Part shown: positions 1-6,469 of the stretch, piece by piece
Layout: every line of letters starts with the position of its first letter
Position numbering within the stretch: position 1 is the first letter of the stretch
Assembly: GCF_020216685.1 (NCBI RefSeq)
Contig: NZ_JAIWNS010000150.1
Location: 1-12,630, forward strand
Reading direction: 5' to 3'
DNA from: Methanospirillum hungatei
Lineage (GTDB): Archaea > Halobacteriota > Methanomicrobia > Methanomicrobiales > Methanospirillaceae
DNA: 12,630 nt
Notes under the pieces: model-generated
Told to the model about the DNA's origin: nothing
What the model saw: the letters and a program-made list of their open reading frames with translations, nothing else
Database searches by the model: none
Position numbers and translations under genes: made by a program

Positions 1-54
1 GGGTACAGAGTTTGAACAGTACTAAAGGAATTTAAGGTTGTAACGATCTCCATT

Positions 55-68
55 ATAATATATATTAT
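55..68. repeat. AT-rich perfect palindrome in the upstream region of tupA
   Basis: ATAATATATATTAT is a perfect 14-bp palindrome inside a very AT-rich stretch (about 52-85). The rest of positions 1-263 holds no coding sequence that I can recognise in any frame. The stretch could supply a distal TATA box (TATATAATATT near 71-81) or simply be low-complexity DNA. Its role is not established. Confidence 0.4.
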
Positions 69-166
69 TTTATATAATATTAAATCTTTCTCTATGAAAT
101 TCTCATTGAAGGATTTCCCATATCACTAGAAATTCAGACAGAGCCGTTTTCAAATACTCCCTAAAC

Positions 167-206
167 CAACTGATAAACAGTACGTATAACTGTTGATTAT
201 CAGTTG
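167..206. promoter_or_regulatory. Nested dyad, candidate operator or leader hairpin upstream of tupA
   Basis: Two nested inverted repeats share one centre region. The outer arms are CAACTGATAA (167-176) and TTATCAGTTG (197-206). The inner arms are AACAGT (176-181) and ACTGTT (189-194), around ACGTATA. The left half reads CAACTGATAA-ACAGT and the complement of the right half reads CAACTGATAA-TCA-ACAGT, so the halves match apart from 3 extra bases. It sits just upstream of an A/T-rich TATA-like element (about 220-231) and ends 57 bp before the tupA start, a good position for an oxyanion-responsive regulator. The regulator is unknown. If transcription starts further upstream, the same dyad would be an RNA hairpin. 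Confidence 0.5.
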
Positions 207-219
207 TTAATTAGGAAGT

Positions 220-231
220 GAAATTAAATAA
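220..231 (+). promoter_or_regulatory. Probable TATA box for tupA
   Basis: GAAATTAAATAAA, preceded by a purine-rich AGGAAGT segment that could serve as BRE, lies about 35-40 bp before the tupA ATG. An archaeal start site about 25 bp downstream would give a very short leader, which fits the lack of a well-spaced Shine-Dalgarno sequence before the ATG at 264. The assignment rests only on sequence pattern and spacing. Confidence 0.4.
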
Positions 232-263
232 AAATAAATAACAGGAAGTCAATTTGTTATTGC

Positions 264-1184
264 ATGATCGGTAAATTTTCAATGGGGATCATTACTCTTG
301 TGCTGGGAGCAATGCTTCTCTGTGGGACAGTATCAGCTGCTGATGTAACACTTCCTGAGCACAGTGCAGATCGTCTATTAATTGGGACCACAACCAGTCT
401 TGATGCAACCAAACTTCTTGATGTACTTGCAGAGAAATTTGAAGCTGCAAACAATGTCGATGTACAGTGGGTTGCAGTAGGAACTGGTCAGGCTCTTGAA
501 TATGGTAAGAACTGTGATGTGGACATTGTCATGGTCCATGACCGTGTTGCCGAAGATAAGTTCATCGATGAAGGTTTTGGAGTTGATCGTCGTGTCTTTG
601 GATATAACTACTTCCTCCTTGTCGGACCTGAAAACGACCCGGCAAAGGTTTTTGGACTGAATGGAACTGAAGCATTCATGGCAATAGAAAAGGCTGCAGG
701 ACAGGATCCATCAATTGTCTTTGTATCCCGTGGAGACAACTCCGGAACCCATTCACGTGAAAAACTTCTCTGGAAATTAGGTGGATATGACTATGCAGAG
801 ATCAACACATCACCCTGGTATCGTGAAGCCGGCGCTGGAATGGGTCAGACCCTTTCCATGACAAATGAACTTCAGGGATACACCTTAAGTGATTCTGCAT
901 CTTGGGGAACATATCAGAGCAATCTTACTCTTGTTCCGCTCGTTGAGAATGATCCAGCTTTCTTGAATGTCTATGCAGTCATGCGGGTTGATGACAAAGT
1001 CTGTCCTGATGTCAATACAGAGATGGCCAAGAAGTGGATCAATTTCATGATAAGTGATGAAGTTCAGGACTTGCTCTCTGTATATGGCGTAGAAAAGAAC
1101 GGTGTTCCATACTTTAACCCAGGTCGTGGCAATGCAGCGATCATGGGAGTCACCAACGAAGAGACCAAAGATCCGGTTGTATAA
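264..1184 (+). CDS. tupA: Tungstate ABC transporter, substrate-binding protein TupA
   Basis: This is an extracytoplasmic binding protein that captures tungstate (possibly also molybdate) and delivers it to the TupB-TupC transporter. The 306-aa product begins with a hydrophobic signal peptide (residues about 5-25, ending GTVSAA). The mature part has the TupA hallmarks: GTTTS at 41-45 for the oxyanion pocket, AVGTGQAL at 71-78, FVSRGDNSGTH at 153-163, and YTLSDSASW in the C-terminal lobe at 206-214. The TTTS and SRGD-SGTH signatures separate the TupA family from ModA and WtpA. It heads a + strand cluster with tupB 36 bp downstream. I kept the ATG at 264; the in-frame ATG at 282 (M7) would still leave a workable signal peptide. 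No strong ribosome-binding site is seen, so leaderless or short-leader translation is likely. The ligand is inferred from the family. Confidence 0.93.
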   Translation: MIGKFSMGIITLVLGAMLLCGTVSAADVTLPEHSADRLLIGTTTSLDATKLLDVLAEKFEAANNVDVQWVAVGTGQALEYGKNCDVDIVMVHDRVAEDKFIDEGFGVDRRVFGYNYFLLVGPENDPAKVFGLNGTEAFMAIEKAAGQDPSIVFVSRGDNSGTHSREKLLWKLGGYDYAEINTSPWYREAGAGMGQTLSMTNELQGYTLSDSASWGTYQSNLTLVPLVENDPAFLNVYAVMRVDDKVCPDVNTEMAKKWINFMISDEVQDLLSVYGVEKNGVPYFNPGRGNAAIMGVTNEETKDPVV

Positions 1185-1189
1185 CCCAA

Positions 1190-1206
1190 TCTTCTTTTCT
1201 TTTTCT
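1190..1206 (+). terminator. Pyrimidine/T-rich tract after tupA, possible partial terminator
   Basis: The 36-bp gap between tupA and tupB begins with TCTTCTTTTCTTTTTC right after the tupA stop. Archaeal RNA polymerase stops at T-rich tracts without a hairpin, so partial termination here could make binding-protein mRNA more abundant than permease and ATPase mRNA. Only the tract itself is seen; the function is inferred. Confidence 0.4.
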
Positions 1207-1220
1207 AACCAACACAAATT

Positions 1221-1907
1221 ATGAATGATCTGCTTACCGGTATCCAAACAGCATTTCTGCTGATACTAACAGCAGATTCAGAAGTGCTGGATATTACCTT
1301 CAGAACTCTTCAGATTACCTTTTCATCGGTTCTTATCAGCACAATAATTGCAATCCCCCTTGGAGCGATTATTACTTTCAATGAATTTTGGGGAAAAAAG
1401 AGTCTTATCAGCGTAATACAAACATTGTACGCCTTACCTACCGTCATTGTCGGACTATTATGTTTCATGATACTCTCACGGTCCGGACCACTCGGTACAT
1501 TAGGGTGGATGTTTACTCCGAACGGTATGGTATTTGGTCAGACCATTCTGATTATTCCGATTATGACCGGGCTTACAATTGCAGCACTCCAGGCAATCGA
1601 TCCGATTATTACCGATACTATCAGATCTCTTGGGGCTACCCGGTTTCAGTTTCTGAAAAGTCATCTTCGGGAGGCACGATTCACGATCATGGCGGCAGTA
1701 ATTATTGGATTTTCACGAGCCATCTCTGAAGTCGGTACGGCCATCATGATTGGTGGAAATATCAAAGGCCATACCCGGGTTTTGACGACCGCGATATCTC
1801 TCCAGACGTCCATGGGTAATTTTAATCTCTCACTGGCTCTTGGTATTATCCTTCTTGTGATTGCACTCATTATCAATCTCTTCATGGGAATTGTCCAGAA
1901 CAGGTAG
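1221..1907 (+). CDS. tupB: Tungstate ABC transporter, permease TupB
   Basis: This is the integral-membrane half of the tungstate importer. The 228-aa protein has about five hydrophobic segments (roughly 33-53, 63-86, 105-125, 156-176, 203-225). The cytoplasmic EAA-type coupling loop, which docks on the ATPase, is DTIRSLGATRFQFLKSHL at 132-149. The segment RAISEVGTAIMIGGNIKG (166-183) is typical of TupB/WtpB-type permeases. The length is normal for TupB. The neighbours tupA upstream and tupC, starting 6 nt after the stop, fix the assignment. No Shine-Dalgarno-like sequence precedes the ATG (the bases are AACCAACACAAATT), so initiation may be weak or depend on translation from tupA. Confidence 0.92.
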   Translation: MNDLLTGIQTAFLLILTADSEVLDITFRTLQITFSSVLISTIIAIPLGAIITFNEFWGKKSLISVIQTLYALPTVIVGLLCFMILSRSGPLGTLGWMFTPNGMVFGQTILIIPIMTGLTIAALQAIDPIITDTIRSLGATRFQFLKSHLREARFTIMAAVIIGFSRAISEVGTAIMIGGNIKGHTRVLTTAISLQTSMGNFNLSLALGIILLVIALIINLFMGIVQNR

Positions 1908-1913
1908 GAATGG

Positions 1914-3008
1914 ATGATTGACATAGCAGATATTACAAAAACATTTGACAAGAATACCGTCCTTACCGGTGTGTCTGAAACTATCAGAAAGGGAGAGATC
2001 TTTGCAATCATTGGCCCATCAGGACAGGGAAAGACCACGTTACTTCGGATTCTGGGTCTCCTTGAAAAACCAACAACAGGAGATGTACTTCTGGAAGGCA
2101 AATCCATTGTCAAGCTTTCAGATAATGATCCGGTTCGAAGACGTATCGGAATGGTCTTTCAAAACCCGGTTGCGTTCAAAGACTCAGTCTATCATAACAT
2201 TGCTCTCGGCCTTCATTATCGGGGATTTGGTAAAGAGGAGATTCGAGAGAGAGTTCTTCAGAAACTTGATGAGATCGGACTTTCGGGATATGAGGAGAGA
2301 AAGGCGACAACCCTTTCAGGTGGAGAAAAACAAAGGGTATCTTTAGCCAGGATAATGGTGACTGGACCTGATATCCTGATTCTAGATGAACCTACTGCCA
2401 ACCTTGATCCTGTTTCAACCGAAGTTATCGAAGATCTCATCCGCCATTATAATAAGAAACTTGGCACAACCGTCATCTTGTCCACACACGATCTCATACA
2501 GGGGCAGCGACTTGCTGATCGGGTTGCGGTTATGATGAACGGACATTTTATCCAGTCAGGAACAATTTTTGATGTATTTACCCGACCCTGTTCTGTTGAT
2601 GTAGCGAAATTTATCGGGATTGGAAATATTCTGGTTGGAAAAGTCATCCGAAAAGAAGATGGATTATCTGTCATTCTGGTCCATGACGTCGAGATCCATG
2701 CAATCAGTAATGCCCCGGCAGGAACCAACGTTAGAATCGCAATACGGCCAGAAGAGATAACCCTGCATACTGGTCCAGACCGATGGTCAAGTGCCAGGAA
2801 TGTTATCTTCGGAACCATTGAAGCGGTGAAACCATTTGGTATCATCAGTCATGTGAATGTCAAATCAGGAGAACTGACATTATCGGTTCAGGTAACGTGG
2901 CAGTCTATTCGTGAGCTGGATCTTAAACCGGGTGTTGAAGCAGTCTTATCATTTAAGGCCCCTTCAGTCCATATAATGCCGGAAGAGAATGGAAATGAGT
3001 GCATCTGA
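1914..3008 (+). CDS. tupC: Tungstate ABC transporter, ATP-binding protein TupC
   Basis: This is the ATPase that powers tungstate import at the cytoplasmic face of TupB. The 364-aa product has a complete ABC domain: Walker A GPSGQGKTT (34-42), Q-loop around Q83, signature LSGGEKQR (134-141), Walker B ILILDEP (154-160), D-loop after TANLD (161-165) and the switch histidine H192. From about residue 235 a TOBE-like extension follows, with IRPEEI at about 277 and an SFKA segment near the end. In related importers this domain senses oxyanion and tunes activity, which is a family inference. The ATG at 1914 follows an AGGTAGGA ribosome-binding sequence that overlaps the end of tupB. The 3' end overlaps the next gene by 20 nt, so translation of the two is probably coupled. 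Confidence 0.92.
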   Translation: MIDIADITKTFDKNTVLTGVSETIRKGEIFAIIGPSGQGKTTLLRILGLLEKPTTGDVLLEGKSIVKLSDNDPVRRRIGMVFQNPVAFKDSVYHNIALGLHYRGFGKEEIRERVLQKLDEIGLSGYEERKATTLSGGEKQRVSLARIMVTGPDILILDEPTANLDPVSTEVIEDLIRHYNKKLGTTVILSTHDLIQGQRLADRVAVMMNGHFIQSGTIFDVFTRPCSVDVAKFIGIGNILVGKVIRKEDGLSVILVHDVEIHAISNAPAGTNVRIAIRPEEITLHTGPDRWSSARNVIFGTIEAVKPFGIISHVNVKSGELTLSVQVTWQSIRELDLKPGVEAVLSFKAPSVHIMPEENGNECI

Positions 3009-4116
3009 GAGGCCATTTCTCCACCATTCATACATCCTTTCAGAACTTGCCGGCTCAGCAGGAAATTTTGGGACGGTTCTTCCCCTTCTTTTCGCCGTTT
3101 CAGTATCATGCGGAATGAATATCTCGATTATGCTTCTTTGGGCCGCTGCATGGTATATCATAACAGGTCTCTATTACCGGATTCCCATCCCGGTTGAACC
3201 GCTAAAAGCTGTTGGTGCCATTGCTATTGCTGAGTCAGTCACTCCTCACCTGATTGCTGCTTCAGGTATTGTTATGGGGATCATCTGTTTGTGCATCGGA
3301 TTTTTTGGATGGATGGATCGTGTCAGACAGGTCATTCCTGAACCGGTTATCAGGGGGGTACAGCTTGGCCTTGCACTCATTTTTATTAAAAGTGCAATTC
3401 CCGGTTTTATTCTGCCCGATATTTCCTTTGCATTATTATCTGTGAGTATTGTGGGAGCATTTTTCCTTACACGGAGAGTTGTGAAAATTCCGGATCTCTC
3501 TGCCCTGACCATAATTGTATCAGGATTTTTCGTTGCTATTTTTAGTGCAGGATTTCCATCTTTCATCTCAATTCCTGTTCCTCTTCTTGAAATTCCATCA
3601 CCAAATGATTTTTTTTATGCAACTATCCATTTTGTGCCCCCTCAGCTCCCCCTGACCCTGACAAATGCGATCCTGGCAACATCTCTCCTGGCACATGATT
3701 TATTTAAAAGAGAAGAGAACCCAGATACAATTTGCAAAACGGTCGGTATGATGAGTCTCTCTGCGTCGCTCTGTGGAGGATTTCCGATGTGTCATGGTGC
3801 CGGGGGGCTTGCTGCTCATTACCGGTTTGGTGCAAGGGGCGGGCTTTCATTACTATTTGGGGGAGTGCTCCTATTTATGATAGGAATTCTCTGTTCGGAC
3901 CTGGAGATTTCAGGTGCCCTTCCTGTTGGTATGTTCGGGGTTCTTCTTATTGTGGTAGCCGTTGAACTTGCAAAACATGGACTAAAAACAGATAATATTA
4001 TTGTTTCAGGCTTGATTGCCGTGCTTGCGGTTCCATTTGGTCTTGCTATCGGGTTTTGTGCAGGCCTGATTCTTGCGTGGGTACTTATACACCGAAAGAA
4101 CCATCTCACACCATGA
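2989..4116 (+). CDS. MOT1-family molybdate (sulfate-transporter-like) permease
   Basis: This is a polytopic membrane transporter of the MOT1/SulP-like family (MFS_MOT1), predicted to carry molybdate and possibly tungstate or sulfate. The 375-aa protein is hydrophobic throughout, with about ten membrane segments. It shows the family signatures PVEPLKAVGAIAI (68-80), PEPVIRGVQLGLAL (117-130), a NAILATSLLAHDLF segment (226-239) and GGFPMCHGAGGLAAHYRFGA (263-282); the P-MCHGAGG-A--YRFGAR pattern is also found in plant MOT1. It overlaps the end of tupC by 20 nt, placing a secondary transporter in the same transcription unit as an ABC importer for a related oxyanion. An alternative start is the ATG at 2995 (M3), which has the purine-rich GGAAGAGAATGGAA before it. 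The family call is firm; the substrate is inferred from family and context. Confidence 0.85.
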   Translation: MEMSASERPFLHHSYILSELAGSAGNFGTVLPLLFAVSVSCGMNISIMLLWAAAWYIITGLYYRIPIPVEPLKAVGAIAIAESVTPHLIAASGIVMGIICLCIGFFGWMDRVRQVIPEPVIRGVQLGLALIFIKSAIPGFILPDISFALLSVSIVGAFFLTRRVVKIPDLSALTIIVSGFFVAIFSAGFPSFISIPVPLLEIPSPNDFFYATIHFVPPQLPLTLTNAILATSLLAHDLFKREENPDTICKTVGMMSLSASLCGGFPMCHGAGGLAAHYRFGARGGLSLLFGGVLLFMIGILCSDLEISGALPVGMFGVLLIVVAVELAKHGLKTDNIIVSGLIAVLAVPFGLAIGFCAGLILAWVLIHRKNHLTP

Positions 4117-4122
4117 TTGGAG

Positions 4123-4407
4123 TTAATATTGCTCAGTTTTCGCAACCAACCAATAATCAAACCACCATTTCATGCCCACTAATGAGACGATGAATAAACT
4201 GGTTACTCCATTCGCAAGCATGACAGGAATATCGCCGCTTACTACTCCGTAAATCATCCAGAGAAAAACGCCAACAAGAAGCAGAAATAAAAGACCCCAG
4301 GAGAGATCATGTGCAGACCTGCTTTTCCATGTTTTAACAACCTGGGGAAGAAATGCTATCGTGGTGCATATACCTCCGATATACCCGGTATAAAGCAGCA
4401 TATCCAT
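4123..4407 (-). CDS. SemiSWEET-type transporter (PQ-loop family)
   Basis: This is a small three-helix membrane protein of the SemiSWEET/MtN3 family, which dimerise to form a passive sugar transporter. The 94-aa protein has the expected order: helix 1 ending in the PQ motif AFLPQVVKTWKSRSAHDLS (18-36), helix 2 with the LWMIYGV segment (49-55), and helix 3 with the conserved asparagine N66 and a following hydrophobic run. A W/F/Y-rich tail closes it. It is the last gene of the - strand set (storage protein, trmO, this gene), 39 bp after trmO. Its stop lies 6 bp from the end of the converging MOT1 gene, so there is no room for separate terminators. The family is clear. The solute is not: a sugar is usual, but the neighbours here handle metal oxyanions. 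Confidence 0.85.
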   Translation of the reverse strand: MDMLLYTGYIGGICTTIAFLPQVVKTWKSRSAHDLSWGLLFLLLVGVFLWMIYGVVSGDIPVMLANGVTSLFIVSLVGMKWWFDYWLVAKTEQY

Positions 4408-4446
4408 ACCAGATATCTGTTCAGTACCATATAGGGGTATTGAGAA

Positions 4447-4932
4447 TCAGGAATGAAATCTTTCGTCCGCACTAATTTCAGGAACATTTTGTTGTTTATC
4501 TTCAAGCCACCCTGCTTTTGAATCCGGATATGCATCAAATTTCGGAACATATGGTTTCATATCGAGTAGCGGAGGCCCGTCCAGAATATCCACATCCCGG
4601 ATGAAAAGTCGAGTTTCTTTCACATCTATTAACCGAATCACTGAAAACCCGATCCAATTTGGTCTTCGGGGAGCCCTGGTTGCAAAAAGACCTCTTTTTG
4701 TGGTATCAAAATATGGTGTCACCTGAAGTGAAAATCCATCACACCGATGAAAAAAATACAGAAGTATAATCCTCTCAAACCCGGTGATATCCGATAGTCC
4801 TTCCAGGTATTGTGGAAGTATATCAATATACCCTACAATGTCAGAAGCGCCTGATGGTTGAACCGGCATACCGGTTGGTTCAGAAAAAGGACTGTGTATT
4901 ATCCCGATTGGGGTGACACAGCAGGTTTCCAT
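4447..4932 (-). CDS. trmO: tRNA (N6-threonylcarbamoyladenosine37-N6)-methyltransferase TrmO
   Basis: It is predicted to use S-adenosylmethionine to methylate t6A at position 37 of ACN-decoding threonine tRNA, making m6t6A (formerly TsaA/YaeB/VirR family). The 161-aa protein carries the family marks: IGIIHSPF near the N-terminus (9-16), FATRAPRRPNWIGFS (83-97) and LDGPPLLDMKPYVPKFD (117-133). It is the short archaeal form without the C-terminal extension of the E. coli enzyme. The motif usually reads RPNPIG; here it is RPNWIG. Its start codon shares one base with the stop of the upstream storage-protein gene (TAATG), which indicates translational coupling. A direct link between this tRNA modification and metal storage is not known to me. 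Confidence 0.88.
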   Translation of the reverse strand: METCCVTPIGIIHSPFSEPTGMPVQPSGASDIVGYIDILPQYLEGLSDITGFERIILLYFFHRCDGFSLQVTPYFDTTKRGLFATRAPRRPNWIGFSVIRLIDVKETRLFIRDVDILDGPPLLDMKPYVPKFDAYPDSKAGWLEDKQQNVPEISADERFHS

Positions 4933-5747
4933 TACTCGGCCCGGATTATGGTACCAACCTTTTCGCCTTTTATAGCCTGGGTAATCATTCCAGGTTTATG
5001 CCCATTCACTATCTGAACCTTTTTGATGTTTCTACACTCAAGCATCAGCTCAACGAGTTTTCGCTCAAGGACAAGATCTTCCATGTCCATTGCTATCAGT
5101 TCACTTGCAGTAATTTCTGGAATAAGCTCTGCATCCGGGTACTTTAGGGGGTGTTTGTCATAGAGCCCGTCTACATTCTTCGCTAATATACAGCTCCTGG
5201 CTCCAAGTACCTCTGCTGCCAGAAAGGCACCGGTGTCAGTCCGGTGAGGAGGAATACCGCCATTTGTCCGTTCAGACGGATGTTCATACAGCCCGTACGG
5301 TGGTGTGCCGTGGGTAACCGGGAGCGCCCCCATTCCAAGGAGGGTCGGCAGCTCAAGGAGATCGCTGGTATGAATTCGTTTTGCCTTATAGGGTGCGAGC
5401 AGGGTGGCCATCATCATCGCATTCTGCTCAGAAATCTTACTGGTCAGTTCCGCAAGAACCCCGGTTGGCATCCCCAGATCAAGGCCGATATCCATGATAT
5501 GCCTGACCCTGACTCCTCCTCCGGTAATAATCATCAACTGGTGTTCTTTTGATAAAGCACCAATCTCATCAACCAGAGGAAGGACAACATCCCGGCCATA
5601 ATCAATGATCCCATGTCCACCGATTTTTATTACATTCAGTTCAGGGAGGATTCGCAGGAGCGGGCGTTCGTTATACCGATCAAATAATCCTTTCCGTACC
5701 AGGGTTTCGCCCTGGAGTTTGTTAAAAATCTCATGTCGCTCGTGCAT
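4932..5747 (-). CDS. Molybdenum storage protein (MoSto)-like subunit, amino-acid-kinase fold
   Basis: This is a homologue of the subunits (MosA/MosB) of the molybdenum/tungsten storage protein, a hexameric cage that uses ATP to build polyoxomolybdate or polyoxotungstate clusters. The 271-aa product has the UMP-kinase-like fold signs and MoSto-like stretches: LNVIKIGGHGIIDYGRD (37-53), IITGGGVRVRH (73-83), LGMPTGVLAEL (91-101), the PPYGLYEHP loop (149-157), IPPHRTDTGAFLAAEVLGAR (165-184), NVDGLYDKHP (191-200) and VQIVNGHKPG (244-253). General databases often label such proteins 'uridylate kinase'. The ATG follows a full GGTGATCC ribosome-binding sequence (- strand, 5755-5748), and a TATA-like AATATATC lies at 5795-5788. 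Only one subunit gene is present here, whereas Azotobacter has two. Location beside tungstate and molybdate transporters supports the storage role, but true UMP kinase activity is not excluded. Confidence 0.82.
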   Translation of the reverse strand: MHERHEIFNKLQGETLVRKGLFDRYNERPLLRILPELNVIKIGGHGIIDYGRDVVLPLVDEIGALSKEHQLMIITGGGVRVRHIMDIGLDLGMPTGVLAELTSKISEQNAMMMATLLAPYKAKRIHTSDLLELPTLLGMGALPVTHGTPPYGLYEHPSERTNGGIPPHRTDTGAFLAAEVLGARSCILAKNVDGLYDKHPLKYPDAELIPEITASELIAMDMEDLVLERKLVELMLECRNIKKVQIVNGHKPGMITQAIKGEKVGTIIRAE

Positions 5748-5761
5748 GGATCACCATAATA

Positions 5762-5851
5762 ATTTATAAATAAGATGAGATACTATAGATATATTGTTGA
5801 TAACCAACTGGTATACCACGTGTGTATACTTCTGTTGGTCTTTAGAGGTGA
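5762..5851. promoter_or_regulatory. Divergent promoter with stepped dyad between the MoSto-like gene and the 67-aa gene
   Basis: The 111-bp gap between the two divergent genes holds TATA-like elements TTTATAAAT (5763-5771) and GATATATT (5788-5795; AATATATC on the - strand). The latter is well placed to start - strand transcription about 19 bp before the MoSto-like ATG. To its right is a symmetrical element with arms ACCAAC (5803-5808) and GTTGGT (5834-5839) outside, and GTATAC (5811-5816) and GTATAC (5824-5829) inside. GAGGTGA (5845-5851) is the ribosome-binding site of the + strand gene, 7 nt before its ATG. The dyad could bind a regulator for both directions or fold in the + strand leader. 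Confidence 0.45.
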
Positions 5852-5858
5852 AAAAATT

Positions 5859-6062
5859 ATGAAAATCTTTGTTCGTGAAAGACAAAAAGTCGGTGCGGGA
5901 GTCAAGAGCCCCAAATACCGTATCGTAGCCGTTACCGGAGGACAGATCCAGGTCGTTGCAACTCATTTCAGAAAAATTGAACTTGAGATGATCGCAAAGG
6001 AAGTCGGTGCTGAGATCGTCTGGCTTGAACCTGTTCCCGATGACCAGAAGAAAAAACACTAA
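5859..6062 (+). CDS. Small basic protein of unknown function, 67 aa
   Basis: I do not recognise this family by name. The product begins MKIFVRERQKVGAG and is rich in beta-forming residues, with a GGQIQVVATHF stretch and then an amphipathic helix (KIELEMIAKEVGAEIVWLE). It ends in a lysine/histidine-rich tail. I chose the ATG at 5859 because GAGGTGA sits 7 nt before it; the longer reading from 5775 would add 28 hydrophobic residues through the promoter region and is unlikely. It is transcribed away from the MoSto-like gene and lies 47 bp before the next + strand gene, so those two may form an operon. The good ribosome-binding site and protein-like sequence make it a convincing gene without a predicted role. 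Confidence 0.72.
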   Translation: MKIFVRERQKVGAGVKSPKYRIVAVTGGQIQVVATHFRKIELEMIAKEVGAEIVWLEPVPDDQKKKH

Positions 6063-6109
6063 TTTCTTTTCCTGCATCCTTAAGAGTGTAAAACTCCTAT
6101 TCTGTTCAC

Positions 6110-6469
6110 ATGCCATCGCTCTCAATCGAAGGCCTCTTTGAATCCGCGGTAAAAATTTTCCTTTTCGAAGATAACGCGGTAACTATAACGTTTTCCAGAG
6201 AAGGAATTCATATTAGATTCCCAACAACCCGGCGCCTTGCCGAGTACCTGGATGTACCACATTACTATATCCTCCCGTACTTTGCCATGATGGAAGAGCA
6301 GAATCTGGTAACACGGGCTGAACGGGTGGGTATACTCACAACAAGCAAAGGAACACAAAAAATCGTTTCATTCATGGCGCATCTTCATCCTGAAGAGAGT
6401 ACTGCTATGCTTGGTGTAGCAGTTTTTAATGAGATAGTAAAAATGACAAAACATGATAATGAGGAGTGA
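6110..6469 (+). CDS. Winged-helix-like protein, 119 aa, function unknown
   Basis: A small cytoplasmic protein with the look of a winged-helix DNA-binding domain. The segment TRRLAEYLDVPHYYILPYFAMMEEQNLVTRAERVGILTTSKG (about 39-80) fits a helix-turn-helix (LAEYLDVPHYYILPYF) followed by a short wing in which TTSKG closes the hairpin, a pattern common in archaeal regulators. The C-terminal part (VFNEIVKMTKHD) is helical and may dimerise. It follows the 67-aa gene by 47 bp without a clear ribosome-binding site, and its last codons overlap the start of a 41-aa reading frame. A regulator of neighbouring genes is possible but nothing in the sequence names a target. The fold call is by pattern only. 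Confidence 0.65.
   Translation: MPSLSIEGLFESAVKIFLFEDNAVTITFSREGIHIRFPTTRRLAEYLDVPHYYILPYFAMMEEQNLVTRAERVGILTTSKGTQKIVSFMAHLHPEESTAMLGVAVFNEIVKMTKHDNEE

Noticed and set aside
5775..5858. N-terminal extension of the 67-aa protein from the ATG at 5775
   Set aside because: The extension crosses the promoter and the dyad, and GAGGTGA is correctly spaced for the ATG at 5859.
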